From NCBI GenBank assembly GCA_015680685.1, contig MNCI01009245.1, positions 50,217 to 86,054 of the forward strand: a stretch of 35,838 bases of DNA. The letters run 5' to 3'. Position numbers and translations under genes: made by a program. The notes beneath the pieces are model-generated. The model was not told the origin of the DNA and did not search any database. It worked only from the letters and a program-made list of their open reading frames with translations. This stretch comes from Gnetum montanum. Lineage: Eukaryota; Streptophyta; Gnetopsida; Gnetales; Gnetaceae. Below, one piece after another: positions 21,635 through 31,908 of the stretch; positions within the stretch are counted from its first letter, which is position 1, and each line of letters starts with the position of its first letter.

Positions 21635-21870
21635 AAACCTGGTACCCATTTTGGGCATTAAGACTACCAACATGATACCACTACATCAAAGGTGGAATAC
21701 CAATAAGTGATCACAATTGCTAATTCTGGTGGAAACTACTAGGGAGTTGCTAGAAATGGGAGTTGGGAAGAATCCTAATCGTGGAGTTTGATGTAGAACA
21801 TAGCCTACCATCTTGAATGGACTTCAAGATCCTTCCAAGAAAATTCTTGTGCACCCAATAGAAAAATCTA
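21635..21870 (+). repeat. Second copy of the Tat 5' interior (primer site and start of first ORF), truncated
   Basis: It aligns with 14234-14453: TGGTACCCATTTTGGGCAT at 21640 matches the primer site, ACATGATACCA follows, and AGGGAGTTGCTAGAAA is shared. Matching stops near CACCCA at about 21870. It implies a second tandem unit whose remainder has been lost. Confidence 0.8.
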
Positions 21871-22148
21871 TACTTTATGAAACTTTTACTTTATTTTTGA
21901 TTCCAATAAAGTTATAATTCATTATTATGCAGATTGAAATTTATGTTTTCATTTCTATCTATTTTCATTCTATATTTCCAATTTCATTTTCATTTATGTT
22001 TCCTTTGACACTTTCGTAAGCCCTTGGGTGATTGGCCAAACCATCTAGGGAGTATTAAATCCTATTTTTTGGAGATCCTTGGTATTTAAGGCTAAAATTG
22101 TTCTGGTACCTGGGATATTCTAGTTTCTATTCCAGTAATCAAATTTTC
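21871..22148 (-). other. Chromovirus interior downstream of pol (3' untranslated)
   Basis: There is no coding signal beyond a short frame adjoining the pol end. It is AT-rich, with repeated CATTTTCATT-like words at about 21930-22000. By position it links the end of pol at 22149 with the stretch at 13299-13383 across the Tat insertion. Confidence 0.45.
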
Positions 22149-25100
22149 TAGGTCCAACACTTCTTGTACTCCATGTCTTTTCCAAATGATCTTCACCATC
22201 ATATTTAATTTAATTATCAACTTTCTCTCCATATATCAACAATACTAAATAGTTTTTTCATAAAACTAGCATCAAGATGAAACTCTACATCCTGCCAATC
22301 TATCTTGTGTCTAGGATCTACAACATACTTTCTTAGCATGGAAACATATAATACATCATGAATTAATTGCAACTACTATAAATGATAAAGTTAATAGAAA
22401 ACAATGTAGTGAGGAGCTAAGTTTTCTCTTCTAATAAATCTTATAATGCCTTTTAAACATGAAACCTTAAGGGAAACATGATTGCAAATGCTAAATTCCA
22501 ATGATAATCTTCTATTATTGACATGCTGAACATATCTTTCCTCCATTGTCTACAATCTAATTTTGATCATCTTGATCTATTCTATAGCCTCATCAATGAT
22601 GCTTATCCTCATTTTGTATTTATTCTTGATAGAATCCTAGCAAATAGATGTATAATAAGGTCTACCATATAACAATTCATAAGGTGCTACTTTCAAGCTC
22701 ATATGTATAATAACTGTTGTTGTAAGTAAACCTACCAATTTAAGAATTTTATTCAAGATGTTCTTATAGTTCAAAGCACATGCTTAAAGCATATCCTTTA
22801 GAATTCAGTTCATCTTCTCTATCTATTCATTTGTATGTGGGGGATACACTGAGCTAAGATTCATTGTTGAGTCAAGACTCTTCTAAAAAGACTATTAAAA
22901 TCTAAAATTAAGCGTAGGCTCTCTACTAAACATAATCTTATTTAAAATTCAATGTAATTTAATAATCTTTGATAAGAATAGTTAATTAATATCCTCTAAG
23001 ATTATTATTACTTTAATGATGAAAATGTAGAAAGATTTGTTTAAAAGATCTATGACCATAACAATGGAATCCTTCCTACTCTTAGTATGAGGCAAACTAG
23101 CAATAAAATCCATAACAATGGTTTTCCATATTCACATTGGGATGATTTGTGGGTGAATATAACCATCAGGACTCTAATGATCTACCTTTACCTATTGACA
23201 TACGAAACACTTGGCTACATACTCACCAATATATTTCTTCACACTAGGCCACCATTATTGTCTCTTGATGTTCTAATATATCTTATCACTACCTAGATAC
23301 ATCTAATTCTTACTCAACTAAGCTTCATCAAGTAGCTTCTATTTAACTACCACTAGTACATAAATCCTATTCTTAAACCTTAACAAGACTAAATAGTTAA
23401 CTAAAATTATAAGCTTGTAGAAGAAAGATTTATAATATTATCATGACATTAAGAATCTAAAATTTATTGTGATGCTACTTTATCGTGAAGACTAGGTAGA
23501 ATAGTAAGACTATGAAATTTTTCAACTATCTTTCGTAGTACATTTGTCACATTGCTACCATTGCTAGGATGATACTACACAATGAAATTAAAATATACCA
23601 ACTTCATCTGTCACCTCTATTGCATATTAAACTATGATTGATCCATAATTTATTGCAAACTCTTATAATCTATCCAAAAAATAATTTTTTTCTATATAAG
23701 TAATGTCTCCAAATCTTAAGAGTAAAAATAATGACACCAAGATCTAGATCATGAGTTGGATATTTAGTCTAATGAATCTTTAGTTATCTAGAAACATAGA
23801 CCATTACATTTCCATCTTACATGAGAACACCATATAAACCTTCCCCCAAAGCATCTGTGTGCACATCATAAGGCTTACTAGGAACCAGTAAGGTTAAGAA
23901 AGGTGCTAAGATTAACTCCTACTTTAGCTCCCTAAAATTTTTATAGCAAGTATTTCACCAAGATAAAACCTAGTCATTCCTAAGAAACTTATGTGTAAGA
24001 GTAGCAATCTTAGAGAAATCCTTTACAAATCTTCTGTAATATCCTACCAAGTCCAAGAAATATTTGACTTCATTGATTGAGATTGGAAGAGAGCAATCTT
24101 AAATCACTACTATCTTAGAAGGATCCAATACAATACCTACTCTAGAAACTATATTTCTATTTTCCAAAAGCACACTTAAAAGCATGAGCATACAAGTATT
24201 GATCTTTTAAATTCTACACTATTGCTTTCAAGTATTCCTTATGTGCATCTTCATTCTTAGAATAAACCAAAATAGCATCAATGAATGCAATGATAGATTG
24301 AGCTAAATAAGAATGTAACATACTCTTCATCAAGTACACGAAAACTATTGGTGCATTAGTGAGTATAAAAGGCATAATTAAAAACTCATAATGACCATAT
24401 CTTATTTTGAAAGCTATTATAGGTACATCTTCTTCTTGCATCCTAACTTGATGATAACTAAAATTCAAATCAATCTTAGAAAACATCTTATCTTCTCTCA
24501 ACTAATCAAATAAATCATCGATTCTTGGTAGAGATTACTAATTCCAAACTATTACTTGATTTAGCTACTTATAATCAATGCACAACCTTAAACTATCATT
24601 CTTCTTATTTATAAATAGCATTGATGCATCTTACTATTAAACACTAGTTCGAATCATGTCTTTGTCAAATAGCTCAATAGAGATATCCTTTAGTTTTAAT
24701 AACTTTATCAAAGATATCTTGTGACGTGTCTTATAGTTTAGTTGAGTTTTAGTTTTGGAGTGTAATATCAAACTTAATCTCTCTATGAGGAGCACTCAAG
24801 GAATTTTTTCTTAGATACATTTAAAAATTATTGAATCACTAAAATCTGTTCAATCTTCTACTTAGGCTCTCATGCACTAAAATCATTTAATAACTATGTC
24901 CCTTTTTAAGAAATTATTAAAACTTCTTATTTTTCACCAAGTCATTCATAATCAATCTCTTATTTACTTAGATTATAACATTTTTTGCACTTATGACTAT
25001 TAGTAAGGAAGTTTTATTTTTACAATTTAGCTATCCATCATATTTAGCTAGCCAGTCCATCCAAAAATCACATCATACTCTCCAAGTCCCATCACAATTT

Positions 25101-25251
25101 GTTTCCTTGTATCATACCTACGTTACAAGAAATAACTCTAAAACTACCATACCAAGAGAATGGGTTTTTTAAACTAATAGGAAATAATATTTGGATGATA
25201 ACTTAAGCTATCAATGATTCACAACTCTAGGATCCATAAAAAAATAATCAT
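22149..25251 (-). pseudogene. pol: Chromovirus pol relic: protease end, RT, RNase H, integrase, chromodomain-like tail
   Basis: On the minus strand, a protease-like frame near 25235-25200 has its DSGA site disrupted. Next come SLRLCIDYK near 24590 and the longest open stretch (24501-24214, 95 codons) with MFSKIDLNFSYHQVRMQEED and FIDAILVYSKNED, where the FIDD Asp pair has become Asp-Ala. RNase H remnants follow. Integrase shows CFVCQ (about 23215), IVMDFIASLPHTKSRKDS (about 23110) and APYELLYGRPYY. The tail has IHDVLYVSMLRKYVVDPRHK (22366-22303) and VKIIWKRHGVQEV (about 22203-22160), the latter in chromodomain position. Dozens of stops and several frameshifts. The wording is of the Tekay/Del chromovirus type. 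Confidence 0.85.
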
Positions 25252-25329
25252 TGTTAACCTTTTGGTGTGTCAAAAGCTAAAGAAAAATTGAGAACAAAGG
25301 ATGTTTACATGGTGCTATGTTTACAAGAC

Positions 25330-25580
25330 AAGATTATGGATAAGGAAATAAAAGAGCTTTTTAAAGAACAAAGATTAGGACAAGGACTTATGGATAAGGA
25401 CTTCATAGAGATTTTGCAAGAACAAAGATTAGGACAAGGAATTCATAATAGGCATGGACCTCATAAGTAAATTAGGATAAGGACCTCATAAGTAAATTAG
25501 GAGTAAGAGCAAAGGACTCAAGGACTAAGAAAATTAGAAGCAAGAGCAAAGGACTCGAGGACTCATAAGTAAATTCAACA
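25330..25580 (+). repeat. Subfamily-specific repeat block in copia LTRs B and D
   Basis: Short units such as AACAAAGATTAGGACAAGGA, CCTCATAAGTAAATTAGGA and GCAAAGGACTC(A/G)AGGACT are repeated two or three times. The same block is at about 31240-31450, but LTRs at 2446 and 28034 lack it. It separates two LTR subfamilies. Confidence 0.75.
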
Positions 25581-25659
25581 CCATTAAGATATCAAGGATA
25601 CATGCAAAAGTTCAAAGAGCATGGACAAGGAATGAATATTTTAAAGTAAAAAGGAAACT

Positions 25660-25925
25660 AAAGAAAGACATCTCCAAGAAAAAGCAAACGTCTTGGCTAA
25701 GTAGAGGAAAATTAGTAAAGATGTCTCTAGGAAATAGTAGATGTCTTGGCTAAATTAAAGGTTTCTTAGATAAAGATGTCCTTGAAAAATAACAGATGTC
25801 ATTCTAGTGAGAAGGACATCTTAATGAAGATGTCTCCACAAAGACGTCTTTCCTATGGAGAAGACTTATTTCTAGAATGAAGGCCTGATGTAGAAAGACA
25901 TCTCAACCTCGAAAAAGATGTCTCT
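25660..25925 (+). promoter_or_regulatory. Array of AAGACGTCTT-type palindromes in copia U3
   Basis: About a dozen copies of AAGA(CG/TG/CA)TCTT in both orientations lie upstream of the TATA box. One is the perfect palindrome AAGACGTCTT (25841-25850); most have TG or CA in place of the CpG. GACGTC contains the ACGT core bound by plant bZIP factors, so an enhancer role is plausible but inferred. Equivalent arrays are at 2600-2870, 28185-28505 and 31530-31790. Confidence 0.55.
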
Positions 25926-26581
25926 AGTGACTATAAGATAGCTATTACGTGAATTTTGAGGTGATTTCAAAAACATATTAGCTATAAGAAGAATTCATTC
26001 TATTGGAAAATGAACAAGTGTTGTGTACTATCAAGTGTCATTGTCAAGTAATCATTGTAATTATCATTCTCTTGTTATTATTCCTCATCGTACTATCTTT
26101 TGTCTATTGTAATTGGTCAATGTGAGCTATACCTCAAAGTACAAGGATTCGAAAACTTAGTTGCATTTATTTCTTATACAATTTTTTGTCTTCTGTTGCA
26201 CTGCAAGGTTGATGTGCTTTTTTTGAAAAGGAATCTTTCTTGAGCTTGTTGGGATCTTTCAGGATTGAGTGTTGGTGTAGCACCACAACACTCTGGAGTA
26301 GAGCTCAAGTTGTATAGGTTGTGGGATCCTAGAAATCACATTCTAAGCTTGTTAGGACCTTGCAAGGTTGAGTGGATTCATGGTGTCAAATCACTCTAGA
26401 GCAAAGCTTAGAGCTTGTATAGGGTATGGTATCCTTCAAACCACATTTTGAGAGAAACAAAGTCTTGAGGTGTGCTAGTGAACTATCCTCTAAGTGTGCA
26501 CTACCCAAGTTGGGAAATCACATTAATTTTGGTGTGTTCTTTGTTTCAAATAAATTTTAATTTGGGTAACTTATTCATTCC

Positions 26582-26642
26582 TCTCTCTCTCTCTCTCTCT
26601 CTCACCCCACACACACACCCCCCCCCCCCCCCCCCCCCCCCN
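26582..26642 (+). repeat. CT, CA and poly-C simple repeats ending in N
   Basis: A CT run, a short CA run and about 24 C residues are followed by an ambiguous base at 26642, replacing the CCCTCCCTTCTAAGTTC end seen in related LTRs. The poly-C may be partly a sequencing or joining artefact. Confidence 0.9.
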
Positions 26643-26651
26643 ATCCTCAAG

Positions 26652-26663
26652 TGGTGTCAAAGC
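26652..26663 (+). other. Copia primer-binding site (initiator tRNA-Met)
   Basis: TGGTGTCAAAGC differs from the common TGGTATCAGAGC at two positions and lies two bases after the LTR end, the expected place. Confidence 0.8.
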
Positions 26664-26701
26664 CTGTTACTCTTCTTCGTCATCAACGTCAAGAGTGAAC
26701 A

Positions 26702-28033
26702 ATGGAGGGGATATCTTATACAAAGCCATCCATGTTTGATGGATTTGACTTTGCCTATTGGAAAGCTAGAATGCATGGATTCTTTGAATCTATGGAGTTT
26801 GAAGTTTGGGAGTCCTTCCTTGAAGGTTACACATTGCTTGTTGAAAACTCCATTGGAAACATCAAACCCTACAACAAATGAAGTCAAGAAGAAAAAGATA
26901 AGTTTATGTTTGACTCAAAAGCAAAGAACTATTTATATTGTGCCTTAAATAAATTTGAGTTTAATAGAGTAGCTAGATGTAAAATAGCCAAAGAAATTTA
27001 ACAAACATTAGAGGCTACTTATGAGGAAACCTTAATTGCTAAATAATCTAAATTGTTATTTTTACAAAGTAAATATGATAACCTCAAAATGAGAGAAGGT
27101 GAGAAAATAAAAGATTATGTTTCCAAAGCCAATGATCTTGTTGTGCTCATTAGAGGTATTGGCAAAAATCTACCAAAGAGCAATGTCATTATTAAAATGA
27201 TTAGAACACTCCAGTTGGTGTTCAAACCAAAGGTCATGGCCATGGAGGAAATTAGAGATTTTTAAACTCTAAAATTTGAAGAACTTCAAACTGCTCTTAT
27301 TAATTATGAAATGAACCTCATAAGTGAAGGGACTATCCAAGAAAAATCCTTTGCTCTAAAGACTACCTCCAAGGAAAATTAGCTAAATGAACATGATGAG
27401 GGTAGTGAAGCTGAGATTGCCTTTCTATTAAGGAAACTACAATGATTAATAGCAAGGATAAGTAAGAGCTCAACTTAGCAAAGGTTCAATCTATTAAAAG
27501 GTAAAGAAAGAGGTAAAAAAAAAATTAAATTCTAACTTAGATTTCTCTTCTATAGAATGTTGGATTTATGGAGGAAGAGGCCATATGGCCTCTAAATATT
27601 GTAGCAATAGTAGGGTCTAGCCAAAGGATAGATCGAATGATGAGAAATTGAAAAAGTCCAACTTCTATACAAGTTGGGATGATTATGAGCATAGTGAAGA
27701 GGAAGTAGATGACTCTACCAAAGCTTCTCAACTCATATGCATGGCTGTAACAGAGAAAGATTTGCCTCAAGCTTCTAATGATCTACAAGGTAAAAATTAT
27801 TAAAGGTATAGTAAATTACAAGAAGAGATTCTCATCCTTCATTACTTAATTATAAATTTAAAGAAATTTTTGTATAAAAAACTTGATGCAGTTCACACTA
27901 AGTTAAAAAGAGAGATCTTAGACATAAGAGCTAAGATTCAAAAACTAACCCCTTTAAATAAGGATTGTGGAGATTTTCTAGGAGTAGAAATGCATGAAAA
28001 TATCGCCTAGGAAAGAAAGTAAAGAAAACGTTA
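26702..28033 (+). pseudogene. gag: Decayed copia gag
   Basis: ATG 26702 opens MEGISYTKPSMFDGFDFAYW, the typical start of plant copia gag (UBN2/DUF4219 type). The same frame continues for over 220 codons with YDNLKMREGEKIKDYVSKAN and LKFEELQTALINYEM, interrupted only by stops such as those near 26879, 26999 and 27044, without frameshift at first. The zinc knuckle at 27558-27602 reads CWIYGGRGHMASKYC, with two of its Cys positions now Tyr. Downstream there is a Lys/Glu-rich spacer (about 27640-28020). It would form the particle shell. The end is set by the inserted LTR at 28034. A 53 bp leader separates it from the LTR. Confidence 0.85.
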
Positions 28034-29165
28034 TGGACCTTATGGTTTTGGTATGTCAAAACATTAAGAAAAATGGAAGACAAGTTTGTTTGTTTGTGTG
28101 TGTGTAGTTGTTGTGCTTGCAAGACAAGAGCTTGGAAGACCAAGGCTATGGAAAAGAAACAAAGGATTCATCATGCAAAGGAAGATGTCTTTGGGAAGTA
28201 GTAGATGTCTTGGGAATATGAAGAAAGATGTTTCTAGGAAGCAACAAACATCCTAGTAGATTTTGGATGAACTCAAAGAAAATTCAGAAAGACATCTTCA
28301 GAAACAGCAAGATGTCTTTTCCTAGCCAAATACATCTTTCATGAGGCAAATACTTCTTTACAAAATGTAGACCAAATATAGAAAGACGTCTTCCATTAAG
28401 CAAAGACATCTTTCAAGATGGAGACTTCAGAAATACATCTTTCAAAAAACAAAGACGTCTTCTCAAATTTGAAGGAAAATTGAAAGAGATGTCTACGGCA
28501 CAAGAAAAACATCTCCCATGACTATTAGTGACTATTAGCTAGCCATTGCATGAGTGTCAAGAAGGATTTAGCAACATGGTAGCTATAAGAAGACTTGATG
28601 TACCTTGTTAAAAGTTCAAGCATTATTGTATTCAATGTATAATCATTTGTAATCATTGAATTCTTTGTTTCTCTTCATTGTCTTATAATTTTGGGATTGT
28701 AAAATGTGTTGTACCTAATTGTACAAGGGTCAAAAAATTAAGTTGCAATCTTTTCTTTTAATTCTTGTTCTTATCATCTTGCGGGGTGGAGTTCCTTGAG
28801 CTTGTCAAGATCCCATAGGATTGAGTTGTTGGTGCTACAATACAACACTCCAGTGCAAAGCTCAAGGTTGCAAAGGTTGTGGAAGCCTTGAGACCAAATT
28901 TCCAAGCATGACAAGACCTTGCTAGGTTGAGTGATTGGTGTTGCAATACAACACTCTAGAGACAGGTTTGAAGACTATATAGGATGTGGATGCTTCAACC
29001 ACATTTTGAGAGCAAAAAAGTTTAGAGATATGCTTATGATCTACCATTTAAGTGTGGAGTACCCACATTGGGGAAGCATGTAAATTTGTGTGTGTGCTTT
29101 GTTTTTTAAAGGTTCTATTAAAGGAACTTATTCATCCCTCCCACTTCTAAGTTCTATGATCAACA
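28034..29165 (+). repeat. Copia LTR, copy C, nested in the copia element
   Basis: It matches copy A from TGGACC...GGTATGTCAAAAC to ...CATCCCTCCCACTTCTAAG, and lacks the B/D repeat block. It contains two perfect AAGACGTCTT palindromes (28383-28392, 28452-28461) and a CTATAAGAAG TATA-like site (28583). Neither a primer site after it nor a purine tract before it is visible, so it may be a solo LTR. No clean target duplication was found, and both ends are uncertain by several bases. Confidence 0.75.
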
Positions 29166-29195
29166 AAATTTTTTCTAGAGGATACAAGCTCAAGT

Positions 29196-30348
29196 TCAAA
29201 CACCAACACAATTAGGTTTTGGTAATGTTATTCGTGAGAAGAATAATTTATTTTTTTGCAAAATTTGTGGTAGTAAACAAAACCTTGGTTATTCTCATGA
29301 TGATCAAAATAAGATTGATGCTTGGTCTTGTCAGAAAGGTTATGGTAAGGATATTTTGCAGACAACAACAACTAAAAATGAAAAGAAGTGAAAATTTGAA
29401 AAATTTCTCAAAGACACAAATGATACAATAAGTGATCAGGAAGAACATAAATAAATAAAGTCATCACACAAAAGATCTAGTTGAAAAAGAGCCAAAAGTT
29501 AAGAAAGTACTTCATGATAGAGGACCTCATCTCAAACTTCATTTGTCTTCTTCCTCTCAATTGCAAGTAAGGTAAGTCAAGGTAAGTTTCTATCCTCTTG
29601 CTTGCTAAATTTTCTAAAGTATAAATTATTTTTGATATATATAGAATGTTTTCTCTAGATCAGCTCTTATAAAATATTTTTTTCTTGAATAATTATTTAT
29701 AGTCTTATTTATGTGCATATAAGCATATTTTTCTAAACATTTAGGATGTGGCATTTAGACTAAATTTACTAGGCACTTACTTTTGCTACATTCACGATGA
29801 ATTATACATTGTTCAATATTTTAAATTGGTTTCTTTGATAAAAATCATGAACCCTTTGAAGAACCTTTTTTTTAACAAAGGAATTATCAGTACTAATAGG
29901 AGATTCTAGTCTCCACACTTGATTTTAACATGATTTGTAGGTTTAATACGTTGATGAGAAAATATTAAGTTGAACCAAAAAGACCTTTAGAATCTACACT
30001 TTGCAAGGGGAGCCTGTACCTGATTCATTATCATTCAAGGAAGCATTAGTTTAGGGGGATTCCTATGATGCTTTTACCAAAAGGCACTCTAGTAGCAAAA
30101 CTTCATTTCAGTTCTCCCTCATCAAGAAAAATGAGCAAAAGAGAGCTTTTTTGGGTAATATTTTATGATTTTTTAAAAGAAGATCATTATTGGTAAATGC
30201 TCCAAAGACTTTTATGACCTAACTTAAGAGCTCTTTTGGTTATATTCACTTTTAAGTACCTATGATTTTTATTTCAAATATGTACTCATCTTTAAGAATC
30301 TCAAGTACTTTCATTGGCTCTCAAAATGATGTTTCCAATTTCTTTTGA
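29196..30348 (+). pseudogene. Unrecognised decayed gene fragment, possibly two exons with an intron at 29582-29940
   Basis: The left part has GFGNVIREKNNLFFCKICGS (from about 29218) and QNKIDAWSCQKGYGKDIL, then after a frameshift KDLVEKEPKVKKVLHDRG. It reaches a strong donor-like CAAG|GTAAGTTT at 29581/29582 (a second GGTAAGT lies ten bases upstream). The right part starts after GATTTGTAG (29932-29940) and stays in one frame to TGA 30346-30348: YVDEKIL, YTLQGEPVPDSLSFKEAL, RHSSSKTSFQFSLIKKNEQK, VNAPKTFMT. Its few stops mostly fit Gln codons. Joining at the two sites keeps the frame. I do not recognise the protein. It could be a captured host gene piece, an extra retrotransposon ORF or two unrelated frames. 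Confidence 0.4.
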
Positions 30349-31153
30349 TAAAACATAAAGTATATCTATGTAGATAGATATTTTTTTTTTCTTTTGGACA
30401 AATATATGTTTGGTTGTGGTTGCTCTTTTATACATTTATGGTGTTAGAATGTGTTGCTTTATTTGGCATCATGTTTTTCCCTTCCTATATTAAGAAAGTC
30501 TACCTTGTGTTAATATGTGGTGTTAGCTCCATTAATAAGCACATATAAGAGGATATATTTGGTACCATCATATTATTTAGTTTTGTGAATGTATGTGCAC
30601 AATGTGATTACCTTTCTAATTATATATGTATGGTTGTATATTCTTATGGAAAAATCATCTTTTCTAAAAAGCCTTAAGTTAAACCTTCTCATATATTGTA
30701 ATCTACATAGTTTTAGTTTGGAGTTTCTATTTAATTGATTGCTCAAAAGGCTCCTTGGTTCTAAGATAGGATATTCATTGAAAATTATAGACCTACCATG
30801 AATCTTGGGATGAAAAAATAAATGGTTGTTCTTAATATAAATGATTTTACTTTATTAGCCCTATGGAATGTCTAAATGTTGAATCATTTTTTTTCTTTTT
30901 TGGAAAATGCTTGAACTTGTTGACTTTGCTATAGATCCTTTCATAAGGAGTGATACATATGCAATGACTTTCTATATGTTTTTTCTTAATAATATATCCT
31001 TAGAACTATGATCCTTGCAACCATTCTCATCCTTCATTCCCTTTTTGTTCATGTCCAAAAAGGAGGAAAATTGCTTAGTAGCTATATTTTAATTATTATA
31101 TTGTGACTATACTCATCCATTTTATTAAGTTTGGACATTACCAAAAAGGATAT
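30349..31153 (+). other. Copia 3' untranslated region with polypurine tracts
   Basis: AT-rich and non-coding. GTCCAAAAAGGAGGAAAATTG (about 31054-31074) and ACCAAAAAGGATATTG (31139-31154) match, in order and spacing, the tracts before the LTR at 2446. The second tract abuts the 3' LTR. Confidence 0.7.
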
Positions 31154-31853
31154 TGTTTACCTTTTGATATGTTAAAACCTTAAGAAAAATGGAGAATAAG
31201 GGATGCTTGCTTGATGTTGTGTTTATAGGACAAGATTATGGACAATGTTTCATAAAGCTTTTTCAAGAATAAAGATCAAGAAAAGGACATCATAGAGCTT
31301 TGGAAAGAATGATGATTAGGATAAGGACTTCATAATAGGCATGGACAATGATCTCATAAGAAATTTAGGAAGAAGAGAAAATGACTCAAGGACTAAGTAA
31401 ATTAGAAGCAAGAGTAAAGGACTCAAGGACTCACAAGCATAGTTGACACATCAAGATCTCAAGGAAGAATGGAAAAGCTCAAAGAGCATAGATAAGGAAT
31501 GAAGAATTCAAAGTACAAAGGAAACTAAAGAAAGACATCTCCAAGAAATAGTAGATGTCTTGGATGAAATGAAGGAAAATTAGTAAAGACATCTCTAGGA
31601 AATAGTAGACATCTTGGCCGAATTAAAGGCTTCTTAGATGAAGATAGCTTTGAAAAACAACAAACATCTTTCTAGTAAAAAAGAAATCTTCATGAAGACA
31701 TCTCCACAAAGGTGCCTTTCCTATGGAGAATATGTCTTCCTAGAATGAAGGTCTAATGCAAAAAGACATCTCAACCTCAAAGAATACATATCCAATGACA
31801 ATATAGTTGAACCTCAAAATTATATTAGCTATAAGAAGACTTCATTAATTGTA
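31154..31853 (+). repeat. Copia 3' LTR, copy D, truncated
   Basis: It starts TGTTTACCTTTTGA and matches 25252-25995 including the repeat block and the palindrome array, then stops just after the CTATAAGAAGAC site near 31830. The last 600 bp or so, including everything downstream of the TATA-like site, are missing. With 25252-26649 it makes the LTR pair of this element. Confidence 0.82.
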
Positions 31854-31908
31854 AATAAAATATCCAGAATTTAGAATCTAAACCTCAAAAGAATACATAT
31901 CCAGAATT
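31854..31908. other. Filler DNA at a deletion junction
   Basis: CTCAAAAGAATACATATCCA (31884-31903) repeats, with one extra A, the sequence at about 31776-31794 in the neighbouring LTR, and TATCCAGAATT occurs at both 31861 and 31898. Such patchwork copies are typical of end joining with template switching. The chromovirus interior resumes right after. Confidence 0.6.

Larger units (their letters stand above)
13384..21870 (+). mobile_element. Tat/Ogre-lineage Ty3 element, plus strand, with an extra partial unit after the 3' LTR
   Basis: LTRs at 13384-14233 and 20795-21634 begin at the same base (TGAAACACCA). The interior has a primer site, a decayed first ORF, a long repeat-rich stretch, and pol in the order RT, RNase H, second archaeal-type RNase H, integrase. 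The second RNase H is the hallmark of the Tat group. After the 3' LTR another copy of the primer site and the first ORF's start follows (21635-21870) and then stops, so the right border is a truncation and no target duplication is visible. It sits in the chromovirus 3' untranslated region. Confidence 0.82.
25252..26649 (+). repeat. Copia 5' LTR, copy B
   Basis: It starts TGTTAACCTTTTGG. It matches 31154-31853 over its first half, and copies A and C over most of the rest. It includes the extra repeat block (about 25330-25580), the palindrome array (25660-25925), a TATA-like CTATAAGAA (25982) and a simple-sequence tail before ATCCTCA. An apparent 67-codon frame (25267-25470) is only repeat sequence. 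Confidence 0.85.
25252..31853 (+). mobile_element. SIRE/Maximus-like Ty1/copia element, plus strand, gag kept but most of pol missing
   Basis: 5' LTR 25252-26649, initiator-Met primer site 26652-26663, gag 26702 to about 28033, then a foreign LTR (28034-29165), an unrecognised reading frame (29196-30348), a 3' untranslated part and a 3' LTR cut short at 31853. No integrase or RT motif is visible, so pol is deleted or replaced. It landed just upstream of the chromovirus protease. The left target flank is ATCAT; the right one was lost with the end of the 3' LTR. Confidence 0.8.

Noticed and set aside
25267-25470. 67-codon frame with internal peptide repeats
   Set aside because: It is a by-product of the short DNA repeats in the copia LTR; the equivalent at 31154 is not open.
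26472-26948. 158-codon frame
   Set aside because: It runs through the LTR end, the simple repeats and an N, and overlaps gag in the wrong frame.
28029-29170. Target duplication for copia LTR copy C (TATG-like words at both ends)
   Set aside because: The LTR ends cannot be fixed to the base, so a four-base match is not meaningful.
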